DNA from: Piper betle
Taxonomy: Eukaryota > Streptophyta > Magnoliopsida > Piperales > Piperaceae
Direction: 5' to 3'
Assembly: GCA_033002965.1 (NCBI GenBank)
Contig: JAURVB010011108.1
Location: forward strand, 1-64,000
DNA: 64,000 nt
Part shown: one piece after another, positions 36,039-46,825 of the stretch
Layout of the letters: each line of letters opens with the position of its first letter
Numbering within the stretch: the stretch's first letter is position 1
Translations under genes and position numbers: made by a program
The notes under the pieces: generated by a model
Database searches by the model: none
The model's input: the letters and a program-made list of their open reading frames with translations, nothing else
What the model was told of the DNA's origin: nothing

Positions 36039-36449
36039 TCACTGCCCAGCTGCAAAGGCCTCAACAGGGAAGGTCTTCGTGACCCCTGCAAGGCTCTTGA
36101 AATGGATCTTCCCAGTAGGAGGATCATCCACAGTGATCTCATTAACCGGTGGCCACAACAAGAGCTCCTTGGCCTTCACCCCCTTGAGCTTCTTGATTCT
36201 CTTCTTCTCCACAACCCCATGGATCTGTGTGTCATAGCTCACAAGTTTGCTTATCACCTTGAACTGGTGTTCCACCTTGTTCTTTTGTTCAATCCACATG
36301 TATCCCGTGGCGCGGACGAAGCCGACCTCAACGACGTCTGCGAGGGGGAGTAGGCCGGTAGGCAGGCCGAACTCTTCGAGGAGGGAGATGGCAAACTTCA
36401 CGCCCTCTTCATGTCCCTTCTTCACAACTCCGCCTTCTCTCTCGGCCAT
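36039..36449 (-). CDS. DUF538 family protein
   Basis: A single-exon gene of 136 residues. DUF538 proteins are small plant proteins with a fold likened to lipid-binding BPI-type domains; their biochemical role is not settled and they are often reported as stress-responsive. The family signature is clear and complete: EEGVKFAISLLEEFGLPTGL (residues 14-33), then LLPLADVVEVGF, the YMWIEQK block, VSYDTQIHGVVEKKRIKKLKG, KELLLWPPVNEI, and the closing VDDPPTGKI...LAGVTKTFPVEAF. The start ATG (36447-36449) fits the family length and follows a TATA box by about 55 bp. No signal peptide or membrane segment is evident. The neighbours are transposons, so there is no operon-like context. The ORF is intact and shows no decay. 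Confidence 0.93.
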   Translation of the reverse strand: MAEREGGVVKKGHEEGVKFAISLLEEFGLPTGLLPLADVVEVGFVRATGYMWIEQKNKVEHQFKVISKLVSYDTQIHGVVEKKRIKKLKGVKAKELLLWPPVNEITVDDPPTGKIHFKSLAGVTKTFPVEAFAAGQ

Positions 36450-36500
36450 ATTTTTGTTCTATGAATTTGATGGTTTGTGCAAATTATGAAACCATGTCAT

Positions 36501-36510
36501 GTTATATACA
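36501..36510 (-). promoter_or_regulatory. TATA box of the DUF538 gene
   Basis: TGTATATAAC on the minus strand, about 55 bp upstream of the start codon. With a usual 30-bp offset the 5' untranslated region would be about 25 bases. Confidence 0.6.
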
Positions 36511-38484
36511 GGGAGATCAATAGCGGAGAGCATGGCAAGCCAAAATTATCGGAGAGTCCAGAGGAAATGACATTGGATTTTCAGTCTAGTTTTGTTCTCA
36601 GGCTTTGAATGTTCCTTGTTAATTATGGCCATGCAACTAGGCATGTATATAACAAGGTAATTTTGTTTAATAGTTTAGGTTTAGATGATGGTGCGCCATG
36701 TGGCGTATGTTAGGAATAGATCTGATTTTAAAGAAAAACCTTTTGTTGAATGAAAAGATAGTATACAATAATCTAACTTACTTAAAATTTTTTGCTGTAT
36801 TTTAATAGATTGAATATTTTTGTTTTAATCACAACTTGACTTTTGACTCTCCCATAATGATCGGTGTCTGTTTGTTTTGAGTTAATTTAAATCCAACTAA
36901 TTGATAAATAAAGAGTTTTTTAGACGGACCTATGTGTGGAGCCTAAAACAATGCACCAATAACCTGAAACATGATGCCAGATGGCGGCACAACAATAAGG
37001 GCGTGCACATAGCTTTGAAACTCATTTTCAACTACAAAAAGACTCTCCGAGTCGATTCCATGTGGCTTCTTAACAAACTCCATAGATAACTCCCTAAAGA
37101 TATATTTTATGATTAACTCATTGACTCACGTACTAAAATTTGCTAAAATATTTTACTTTTCTTTTAAATAAACTAAATTAATATTTTAAAGTAAATATAA
37201 ATTTTACATATGTCAATTTCATGTGTCAAAAGTGCGAATATGTAAATTTTATATAATATTTTATTTACTTAATTAAAAAAATATTATAGATGACTATGAG
37301 TGAACTCCACTCAATAGTATGCTAGTCGAGTTATTTAAGCTACAGCAGCGTGCATTGCCCAGTGACTTAGTCCATTTCTATCAATATATCTATATAAATA
37401 TATATACTTGAAGACTTTTAACAAAGATTCGATCGCCGAGTGTCATTTTATGAGTTTACAATATCACCCCATTTTCTATTTGCAAAAGTATCATTAATAA
37501 AAAAGAAAGAAAATCCCATCTTTCTCGCTAGAATTTGTCATATATGGTTTTTATGTATTTTACAATATTACTCTTTATTGTATATTCCTAACTATTTTAT
37601 ACTATTAGCATCCTTCACTTCCCATTAAGAAAATTTTTATTAATTCCAAAGTAATTACTCTCCTATTTACAACAATAATTTAACATACAAGTTTATTCTT
37701 TTTTATGAGTAGAAAACAATTCTGAAATAAATAAAAATCTAGAATTATGTCTTATCTTGAGTTTAACAATTAAAATTCTAATTAAATCAACTAATTAATA
37801 AATAACAAATGGGATATATTATATTCTAAGTTATTTTATATTTATGTTAACAATTAAATATATTAATGCAGTAATAATATATAATCAAAATAAAAAAATT
37901 GTCACATTGCATGGACAAGCAACTAGTTACATAAAAAATGGTAAATTGAAAGACTAAAAAGAATTTTAAATCAATATTAAATAGACAATGATTTCAATTG
38001 TTTGGCAAAGTTCTATTTATTTACAAATAAATAGATTAAGGGTGATCTAACTCTCAACATTTACAAAAGAAAATTAAGGTGTCTTGGCCAACTTCAGCAC
38101 TCGATCTATGCAACCCACTGATCTTTTAAAATTTTGGATTTGGTAAGTATTTCATTTAATACTCGCCTCTCAACTGGTCAAAAAGTATTTAGCTTCTCCC
38201 CATTTGAAAAATCATCACTTGGCCCTCTTCATTAATCTAACCCTGAAAAGAAAACCTGTTAAGTATTTTTGGCAAACTATATAGGTTATTAGTAGATACT
38301 GCGGCAGTGCTGTGGTAAATAATACCAGGTCATAAAACAAAATCTAATAATTTTTAATTACTTTCGTTATTTAACTTTAATTAATTATTTTAATAATTAA
38401 TTTTAAAACTAATTAATCACGAGGATGACAAATTATTTAGACTCCACGTCCCCAATCCAATTTGGAATAAAGTGGAAACACGGC
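36511..38484. other. AT-rich intergenic region
   Basis: The right part is strongly AT-rich with no ORF of interest and no recognised element termini. The first few hundred bases are the upstream region of the DUF538 gene. Confidence 0.45.
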
Positions 38485-38626
38485 ATTACACCTCTCCTAA
38501 AGGTTATGAGCTTTTTTCTATATACAGGAGGTCTAATCCTTGTGACCTTGATGGTCACAATTAGAGAATTAGTCTCTCCTCTAAATGTGGACGGTTTCTA
38601 TTTATTACCCTTCGAAATCAAAGGAT
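38485..38626 (+). repeat. Direct repeat R, left copy
   Basis: Similar in the same orientation to 61669-61812, with shared words GATGGTCACAAT, GAATTAGTCTCTCCTCT and TTTATTACC. The two copies sit just outside the two edges of the nested CACTA complex. They may be terminal repeats of an older element or an unrelated dispersed repeat. Confidence 0.6.
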
Positions 38627-38998
38627 GGGCAATGGATCTAATAGTCGTCGTAAAAAAGACGATTTGAAACAATGGTACCAATGTTAAAATATTGTGTTCA
38701 CTTGAAACAATGATACCAATGTTAAAAATATTGTAGGAGAATCAAATTCTAACAAAAGATGGGACTTCTGGCATAGAAATTTTTAGTGATAAAAGATTAA
38801 AATTTGAAGTCAAAAGAGTGTTTGTAGCTGAATTTATCGCCAAAAATTCCAGTAACAAAAACTATCGTATCTAATTTAAATTAAGAGGCAAAATGGTGGT
38901 AAATTACCACCGAAATATTTAGGTGACAAAATCAGTAGTGTTTGCCACGAAATTTTGATGAAAAGTTAGTGATAAATTTTAAAATTTAAATTTAAAAA

Positions 38999-39540
38999 AG
39001 AGTATTAGAAGGTGGCGCAGGCGCTGAGGTGATGGCACATTCACCAAAGCAGTGACGTACTGACCAATGGACGCCATGGGGGCTGAGGGGCGGGGCAGCA
39101 ATGGCGCAAGGCTGCCAGCAGCGGTGGCAAGGTACTGTGTCGGAGAGCAGTCGGGGGCGGGCAGGCGGCCCGAGGGAACAGTGCCGTCAGATCTGCCAGT
39201 TCGGTGGCGAGGCATGATGGCAGAAGGTGGGTACACAGAGGTGGTGGCGGAGGTGCAGGGTCGGCAGGGAGTAGTGGTGCTAGGCCACAGGCGGCAGTGG
39301 AGGACAGAGGCAGCAGGGGCGTGGCGGCAGCTAGGCTGTTGTGCGAGGGATTAGTGGTGGGGCTCCCAGTGCTGATGGGATGGCGGGACCATGAGGATGG
39401 CTGGGCTGGACGGCAGAGCGAGGGGTGCATCAATGTCGGGCCTAGAGGCCAGTGTCGGGCCCCGGAGGTCAGGCAGCGGTGGACGTGGCAACGCGGGCTA
39501 TTAATGGCCAGTATTGTGGCCATTAATGGGTAACGTCACA
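38999..39540. other. GC-rich block inside element H
   Basis: A 540-bp block of high GC content bounded by AT-rich subterminal repeats. It gives ORFs on both strands (for example 39041-39523 minus, 160 codons), but their low-complexity Ala/Pro/Gly/Arg content shows no domain. It could be captured host DNA or just GC-rich transposon interior. Confidence 0.4.
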
Positions 39541-40481
39541 CCTGGCCACTGCCAACACTGGCACCATTAATGGCACAATATTTTCTTTAAAAAAATCAAA
39601 TTTTGACATCTAAAAAGAATATCAAATGTTGTTAAATAGTTTTGCTTATTAAAAATGATGCCACGAAAATTTTTGTGGCAAAATGTTGGTGGCATTTATT
39701 TTGTATACCAAAAACATGTGTAAATTAGGAACAAATATTTTGCCAACAAAATTTTGGTGGCAAAACAGTGACAAATTTTCCTATAATATTACACTTGTAG
39801 AAAATTATTCATCAGCAATTGCAAGTTTGTGACCATATTTAGCGGTCACTATTTAGCGGCCGGCCAGCTAAATAGCTAATTTGTTCATCATTATTAGTGA
39901 TTGGTAGCAATCAAATTAGTGACCACAGTTTTATAACCGTAAAGTCCCATTGCTCTTGTCGATCATTTTCACCTGCTCTTATCGGTCACTAAAGTTTAGA
40001 GATTGCATTTCGGGTTGCTATCCAGTCTGTTTTTAAAATCTATAAAAAATGTTTTTATTAAATATTTAGCGACCGGTATGGAGTTGCAAGGGCGATCGCA
40101 AATCTTCGAGTATAATTTTTAAAAAAGGGGGTGAAGCCCCCAAATCACAAAGGCATTGTGATCGCTGAACAACGTTGCCACCCATAGCAGGACCCCTGCT
40201 GTCACCCCATCACTGGACCACCGCTGCCGACCCATCACTAGAACCTGCCGCCACCCCATGACCAGTCTGCTGCTGCCGCTTCTTAGCCAGTCCACTGTGC
40301 CTTGCCATCCACATCATTACCTCGCTACTGAAGTCACCGTCCACCACCGCCTCACAACCAAGATCACCATCCACCATCAGCCCAATGCCTCTATTCAATC
40401 TCCTCACCACCATCAACCTCCTCGCGGCCCACATTGATGACCTTGCTGCGGGCTAGGTATAACTTTCTTTTAAAAATTTTC

Positions 40482-40945
40482 TGTAATTTTTGTGTTAATT
40501 ACAATTTGATGTTTATTTGTTTTATGTAATTATAGTTAATGCAATTGGATTAATTTGTGAAAGAAAACGTTGGTTTGAAGGGAAAAAATGTAAGTTTAAT
40601 GGAATTATAGTTAATGTAATTTTTGTGTTCATTACAATTTGTTGTGTGTTTGTTTTACGTAACTATAGTTAATGCAATTGGATTAAATTGTGCAAAAATT
40701 GTAGGTTTAATGTAAAAAAAATGTTGGTTTAACATAATTGTAGTTAATGTAATTTTTGTGTTCGTTACAACTTGTTGCTGTTTGTTTTATGTAATTATCG
40801 CTAATGCATTTTAATTAATTTGTGAAACAAATATAGGTTTAATGTGAAAAAATGTAGGTTTAATGTAATTATAGTCAATATAATTTTTTTGTTCATTATA
40901 ATTTGTTGTGTGTTTATTTTATGTAATTACAGTTGATGCAATTGG
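40482..40945. repeat. About 132-bp tandem repeat, 3.5 copies
   Basis: The phrase GTAATTTTTGTGTTCATTAC recurs near 40482, 40616, 40749 and 40880, each followed by TTGTTTTATGTAATTATAG and AATGCAATTGGATTAA words. It lies upstream of the transposase-like exons of the CACTA element. Confidence 0.8.
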
Positions 40946-41102
40946 ATTAATTTTTGTAAAACTTTGGTACCGTTGTAATTGATTACATTATATATGTGGG
41001 ATTGATGTGATTAATATTTATGTAAGCTTGAATTTAGGTTTGATGTGATTCTTATAATCATAGTTATGTGTTATATATGCCGTTAAAAATATGTAATCGA
41101 TA

Positions 41103-41366
41103 TTGGGATGCATTATGATTATATTAGATATGCGTCAAATTCACTCGCTATGTCGAGGATCAGGTTCATGTGGGTCTCAATCATGTGGTTCTAGATCACA
41201 TGGTGGCACGGGTAATAGTAGTCGATCTTACAAGCTCATGGATGAAGCTGTCAACACGCTGTTGGATGGCCATGCTCCTACAACTCCATTAGGTGATTAT
41301 GTCGATCTAGTTGTTGAGCCTGAGCGAGATGGAGATGCTATTGTGATCCTGGCTAGTGTGCGATAG
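41103..41366 (+). pseudogene. Possible N-terminal exon of a CACTA protein
   Basis: An open stretch of 87 codons, first Ser/Gly/His-rich and then SRSYKLMDEAVNTLLDG and a short acidic region. Its position ahead of the Transposase_24-type exons suggests the N-terminal part of the same protein, but I recognise no domain in it. It ends at a stop rather than an obvious splice donor. Confidence 0.35.
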
Positions 41367-41927
41367 CTTCGAGGCCCAAATAGTTTGCACGCGCCAAGAA
41401 CCGAAATCCAATCCGGAGAAGTATATCATTCCGTAATAGAGAGGCAAACATGTGTTTGAGTGTCTATATCTCATTTTAAATAAATTTATATTTTAATTTT
41501 CTAATCATGTTCTTCTTAAATATAAACTTTTTGATCTGAGTATGCCCAGACAAATCAGTATTACAATTAAGGACAGATTTCATGGGCATACCCAGGGTGG
41601 AGTGACATTTCTCCGGATGTCGAGAATTTATGGTGTCGAGAGTGGTTGGTAAATCACATATATATGAATTTTGGACTACTTAGTAAAAATGAAGAATAAA
41701 TTACATAGTAATACTTGATGTGTGTGTTTATTTAGGCATTGTCCAAATTAATTGTATTTGGACAATTAATACAATACATATTAATTGTATTTGGACAATT
41801 GATGAACAGATTCAATGATGAACAGAATATGCATTTACCCCCTAGAGGACGGACTACGGACAAGAGCTACATTCTTCGAGGCTGCACCAAAATTATACAA
41901 AGGTATGATGAAAAGAGTAAGGGATAG

Positions 41928-42338
41928 AGCACCAAATCTCTTGGGCACAAGTGACTTGGTAGAGTGTATAGAGGAAGGTTGGCCTACTTAGATTCAGTCA
42001 AACATTTGGGAGTCTCATACGTGATCATTGGGCAACCAATCAATTCAAAAAGTCGTATGAGAAGTACAAGAAGAATCGCGTGACAATGAAGGACGATGAG
42101 GTAACCTACCATGTTGGTGGATCAGTAACTATAGAAATACATGAAAAACGATTGGTAAGTATAATATTATAATTTCTTATTTATAAAAGTTGTCTTTGAT
42201 TAAAATTTGTTTATATTTTTGAGCAATTTAGGAGAAGGATAGAGCGGGCTTGGGCCTTCCTCAATTTTGTTTGACCACACCCATTGCAAGGACAAAGGAA
42301 AGGGTTCATATGTAGACAAAAAATCGAAGGTGGTGGTG
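41928..42338 (+). pseudogene. Transposase_24 (Ptta/En/Spm) fragment, two exons with stop and frameshift
   Basis: Exon 1 (about 41928-42154) encodes WESLIRDHWATNQFKKSYEK and the GGSVTIEIHEKRL block, with an in-frame stop (TAG near 41989). A plausible intron follows (GTAAGT at 42155, acceptor AG at 42230-42231). Exon 2 (42232-42338) carries the family's DHTHCKDKGKGSYVDKKSK motif, reached only after a 1-base frame change. It ends at another GTAAGT. The motif set is that of the plant Transposase_24 family found in CACTA elements. The gene is dead, but its introns are intact, so this is not a retrocopy. Confidence 0.75.
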
Positions 42339-42852
42339 GTAAGTATATGAGTTCTTTATGTTTTTCTATCTTCCAAATGCCTTAACACCAAAACTTTGAA
42401 TTTGTTCATCATTCTCCAAATTATTGGATCATCCATATTATAGGGGAGATTTTGCTACATGGTCCATAGGATTAGATATGAAACCCATGCCTCTAACCCA
42501 GTGTTTTGCATTTCAGTTGGCTCACCGATTAAATAAGATACAAATCGGTCTCTTCCATGGATCGATATTTGTTACGAGATTGGTTGAGCTTTGTGTATTG
42601 CTAAGGTTATATTGTAGGCCCAAAGCATCTTGTACTATGCGTGTGTTTATTTGGCATATGTGGTAAAGTTTAGCCAAGCGGGTATCCATAATTGAGGCAA
42701 ATCTTATGATTGATTTAGGTTTTACCTGTTTGGTCTGGCCATGTTTAGTTTTTTTGTTTCTGATTTTGTTGTTTTCGGTTTTGTTGTGGAGGAACTCTTC
42801 AAAGGCAAAACCTTGTTAGCCACTTTCAAAATCTTTTCTTAGCTTTGTTTGC

Positions 42853-45718
42853 CGTAAAACCCACATTACGAAATCACACAAAACCCATCTTTGTTTCAGC
42901 AAAAAAATAAAAAAAGTGGTCAGTGGCCCAACGTTGGCGTCTGGTCAGATCAAAAAAAATGGAGGGGCCCCTTCGTCCTTCTTTCTTCCCATTTTTCCCC
43001 TTCCTCCTCCACCGGTTCTTAACCATCCAAGAACATCAAAAGCTCTGGACTTTTTAGCTTCTCCAACTTGATTTCTACCTTGAGTCTTCTTCCTTTTGGG
43101 CCAGAGGTTCCCCCCATTCTCCCCCTTGTTTTCGTTCTTTGCATGCATGTCTTACTTTCTTGCATCATTGGGTGCGAATTTGCGGTAATTCATATGTTTA
43201 TGTTTGTTTGTGTTGATTTAAAACTTTCCTTATAGTTTAATTTCGTTTTTATGCATAGATTAAAAAGCCCCTTTTTGCATGTCATGCTCTAACTTAAAGT
43301 TTGAATTTTTGTATTCCTAATTGTTGTTGTTTGTTATTAAATTATGTTGTTGAAGCTTTCTAATGTTATAATAAGTCTTAGATTGAAAAGAATTATAGTC
43401 TGGAAGTGTGTTGGAGCTTAATTCACCTCTTTTTGAATTAATTTTGAATTAAATCCGAATTTACCTAATTAATTTGAGTTCTTAGAATTGTTGAGTTGAT
43501 GATTGAGATGTGTTTCTAAGTTAGATTAATAGTTAATTAGAGCTTTTGGAAGTTGTTTTGTTTTAATTTTGTCAATTTAAGTGTTTAAGTAAAGTTACCG
43601 AAAAAGTTGAAATTATGAAGAAGTTCAATTGGGTGTTTAGAACTTAGTTGTTATTGTCCTAATCACCTAAACTAAGTTACTAATGACCCTATGAACTTCT
43701 AAAACTGAAATGGAAGGCTAAAATAAAATTTTAGATCATTTTTAAATTACACTAATTTTAATTCCTAATTTAAGGATAATCAAATTGGCACTTAAAATCA
43801 AGTTAGAAACTAATGTTTGATCATCTAGACTAGTGCTAATTAACCATAGGATGGGTTAGGGTAACTCATAAAAATATTTTAGGACTTTTCTAGTTAGGTT
43901 ACCAATACTTAGCTAAATTTGGTAGTCTGGAACTTGTATGCATTCATGTATGTGTGTGTCAAGTGATCTCATTTTATTTTCAGCTCCTTTTAATTAGGAA
44001 ACACACTCTTCATGCAATGTCTAAGTTTCATTTAAGAGTTTATTTGCTTAGTTTGGATAACTCCTCTCATTATGTATGTTGATTATGTGATGAGTGTTAT
44101 GTGTATTGTTGCTTGCCTTGTTGCCTTGTGGTGGGTTAGGAAGCTCATAGTTTTTGCGTCTAAGTTTTCACACACCATCACAAGCATGTATGCATTCATG
44201 TTTTTTGTAGTCTTAGTAGCTTCCCTCATTAGGTGTGTGGTGGAGCTTGCTAGTAGGTGTATCGCAAGGTCTCTCCAAATTAGGTCCATTAGGATTCCTC
44301 TTTGCTTGATGTATTGTTTGGTATCATCTAAGAGTTTGTTATTGGGTTTTAAATCATAGGACAAGGTTGGTGGAGTTTTATTGGATCCCACCTACCTTGA
44401 GCCATCTTGATTGATTTAATCGGCGATTAATAAAACCTAAAGAATGAGATTCTTTGATGTAAATTTAGAAAATGAAGATCTACCACAAAGTCACCTTGGC
44501 GCATATTATATAAAATCTCTTCCTATACCCTATATGTATGCATATATGAATTTGCTTTCATCGTTGAGTGATGTTAGGAACTATATTTAGCATGTGCATT
44601 GTGGCTAGTGTACTTGATAAGGGTACCGTTTACAATGGTGCATATCCAGATGTATGGAAAGATGACCATAAGGTCAATTCCTGAGCTGACTTCCCATTTG
44701 AGCATGATGGGAGGAGAAATATGGTGGGCTGGAGAGGGGTTTTAATTTCATTTGTTATGCTTCGCCGATGGTGGAGCTTATGATATGTTATGTTTGTTTA
44801 AAGGGTACATCCCGATCGGCCAATTGGGTAGCCGCTGATTATTGCCCTTTCTAAGTTTATTTTATTGAAGTGTGTTTGATATATTTCCATAGGTTCCCAT
44901 CTGTTAGATTTGATCTTTTTTTTATCTGTTATTTTGGGACTCAGTGACACCCGTTCCTGACATATTATTTTATTATGTATGTAAGTGAGGTTCCCTGGCA
45001 TTAGCCCGCTTAGATGCTTGGATCGGTGTTGGTTCATGTGTCAGAGGCTTGTGTGCTCCTTCATTTTTGGTTGTGGTTGTGCTTTCATGATCAATGACCT
45101 TAATTTTGTGTTGTGTTTGAGATATATTTGGGTTTAAAGGGCCATGTGAATTATGTTTGGAAATGTATAACTTTGTTGGCTTGTTATGTGATGGAGTTGT
45201 TTGGATAAATATTATGCAATGGAAAATGAATTTGTTTGCATGTGGTAAACTCTGGGATATGCAACTTTAATGGGGTTTTGCAAATTTCACCAAGCCTCGG
45301 AATTCCAGAACATGATGGGTAAAATATTGAGGTAAGATGCTTTCTGAAATGTGGAATTATGGTTGATATGTTATAATTTATAGCGGGTGAATTGTTTCTA
45401 ATATCCTATTTATAGGGAAAGCCATATCAAATTTTATGCAGAAATTTGAGCTTCTTTTATAAATGCGATATTGGTATTCATATAGGACTCCCTTTTCTTT
45501 TAAGCCGATATCATCTCAAGCATATCATTTGTTGGTATGTTGTTAGTATTTTGTTTTGCTTGGTGTCCTTTTTACCCTTCATCTTAACAACCTCGAACAA
45601 GTTTTCGATCCTTGAGGACCTATTTTATGTTCAAGGTTGTTTCCTACCTTCAATGTGAAATGATGTTCATATAGTGCCTTGATTCGATTCAGCCGGTGAA
45701 TCGAATTGGGGTGTTACA
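42853..45718 (+). mobile_element. Solo LTR related to family A (subfamily A')
   Basis: The 2866-bp segment starts CGTAAAACCC, one base off the family-A start, and ends TTGGGGTGTTACA. It aligns with family A in the promoter area (GTTTTATTGGATCCC; CTTGAGCCAT; ATTATATAAAATC) and in the block with CCGTTCCTGACAT near 44950. Flanks TTTGC and TTAGA do not match, so the target duplication has decayed or the left edge is slightly off. It sits inside the CACTA element. ORFs inside it are not conserved domains. Confidence 0.75.
44362..44455 (+). promoter_or_regulatory. Paired LTR palindromes (A' solo LTR)
   Basis: Palindrome 1: CAAGGTTGGTGG (44362-44373) against CCACCTACCTTG (44388-44399), 11 of 12 pairs, loop AGTTTTATTGGATC. 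Palindrome 2: AAAGAAT (44439-44445) against ATTCTTT (44449-44455) with loop GAG. The gap is 39 bp and TATATAAAA follows at 44508. The stems differ from family A on both arms while pairing is kept. Confidence 0.65.
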
Positions 45719-46820
45719 TTAGAAGCATATTTTGTTGCATATGTTGGTTTAATATTTTGATTGTTTAATTTTGCTTGTTGCTTGTTGGCGAACTTGACAC
45801 AATTTTATGGAAACAAGTTTATGTTTTGAGCTATGTAACTTGAATCAATTATTTCATATAATGCTCAAGTGTTGTATGGTTTTAATTGTGGATTACATTG
45901 CAAGTTAGTAGTGGGTTAATAGAATTTGTTGTGGTATTTTTCCATGCAATGTACTTTGTAGTTTGGGTTTTAATTACAAATCACAATCGCAAAATGATTT
46001 GATTACATTAGTTGATGCCCTTTTAAAAGAAAAAAAGGGAGTCTTGAATGTTGTTGAATAATGAATTTAAAGTGATAACATAAGAAATTATTTTATATAC
46101 TCTTGCAGAATAGGTATTGGGAGCAGATTGAGTCTGCATATGATACCAACCCTTCTTCTCAAGTCATTAATGGTCAACCCTGAGGCCTACCACTTTGGCG
46201 TGGGAGAGGCAAATAAGGGTTTATATTATGGATTGGATTCTGCTCTCACTACCGTTCGGCATCTTCCTAGACAAGACTGAGGAGATTCTCATAACTCTAT
46301 ATAGACAGAGATCACTAGATTACAACAAGAGGCTAAAGAGAGAGAGAGAGAGAGAGTAGTGGATGAGGACAGGGATCACCGACTCATTGAGTCATTTGAT
46401 GCGAGGGAGGTGCGCACAAGAGAGTGGTGGACATGAGAGTCTGATAGACCAGATGAGATCATGTTTCGCTAAATGTTTCTTATTGTTAAAGAAGATTGTT
46501 GTGGCCCTGACGAGTCATCTATATTGAGACTAGACCGACTAGATCTTCATAGGATACATCTCGTTGATGTATTTGACATGTATTGATTATTTTCAACATA
46601 TTGGTGTATTTGATAAATAACTTTATTTAAATTAGGTTCAATTTATGATATTCTAATAGGTCATGTGGTTTTGTTTTTGTTAAAAGTAAATTCATTATGT
46701 TTAACCGGTTATTACAAAATAAAATTATCTTTTTTTGCTTTTTTTGTTTTTGTTTTTTTGTGATCAATTGTCGTCGCATTGAGATTGGATTAGTGGCCAA
46801 CTATCCATCTTCTAAACAAA
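45719..46820 (+). other. CACTA interior between two insertions
   Basis: Continuation of the CACTA element. Around 46108-46165 an exon-like stretch follows a pyrimidine tract and AG, but stops soon interrupt it. An (AG)n microsatellite is at about 46331-46355. No further transposase motif is recognised. Confidence 0.4.
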
Positions 46821-46825
46821 TTACT

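Noticed and set aside
39041..39523. 160-codon minus-strand ORF in element H
   Set aside because: Low-complexity Pro/Ala/Leu sequence in a GC-rich block, open on both strands; no domain.
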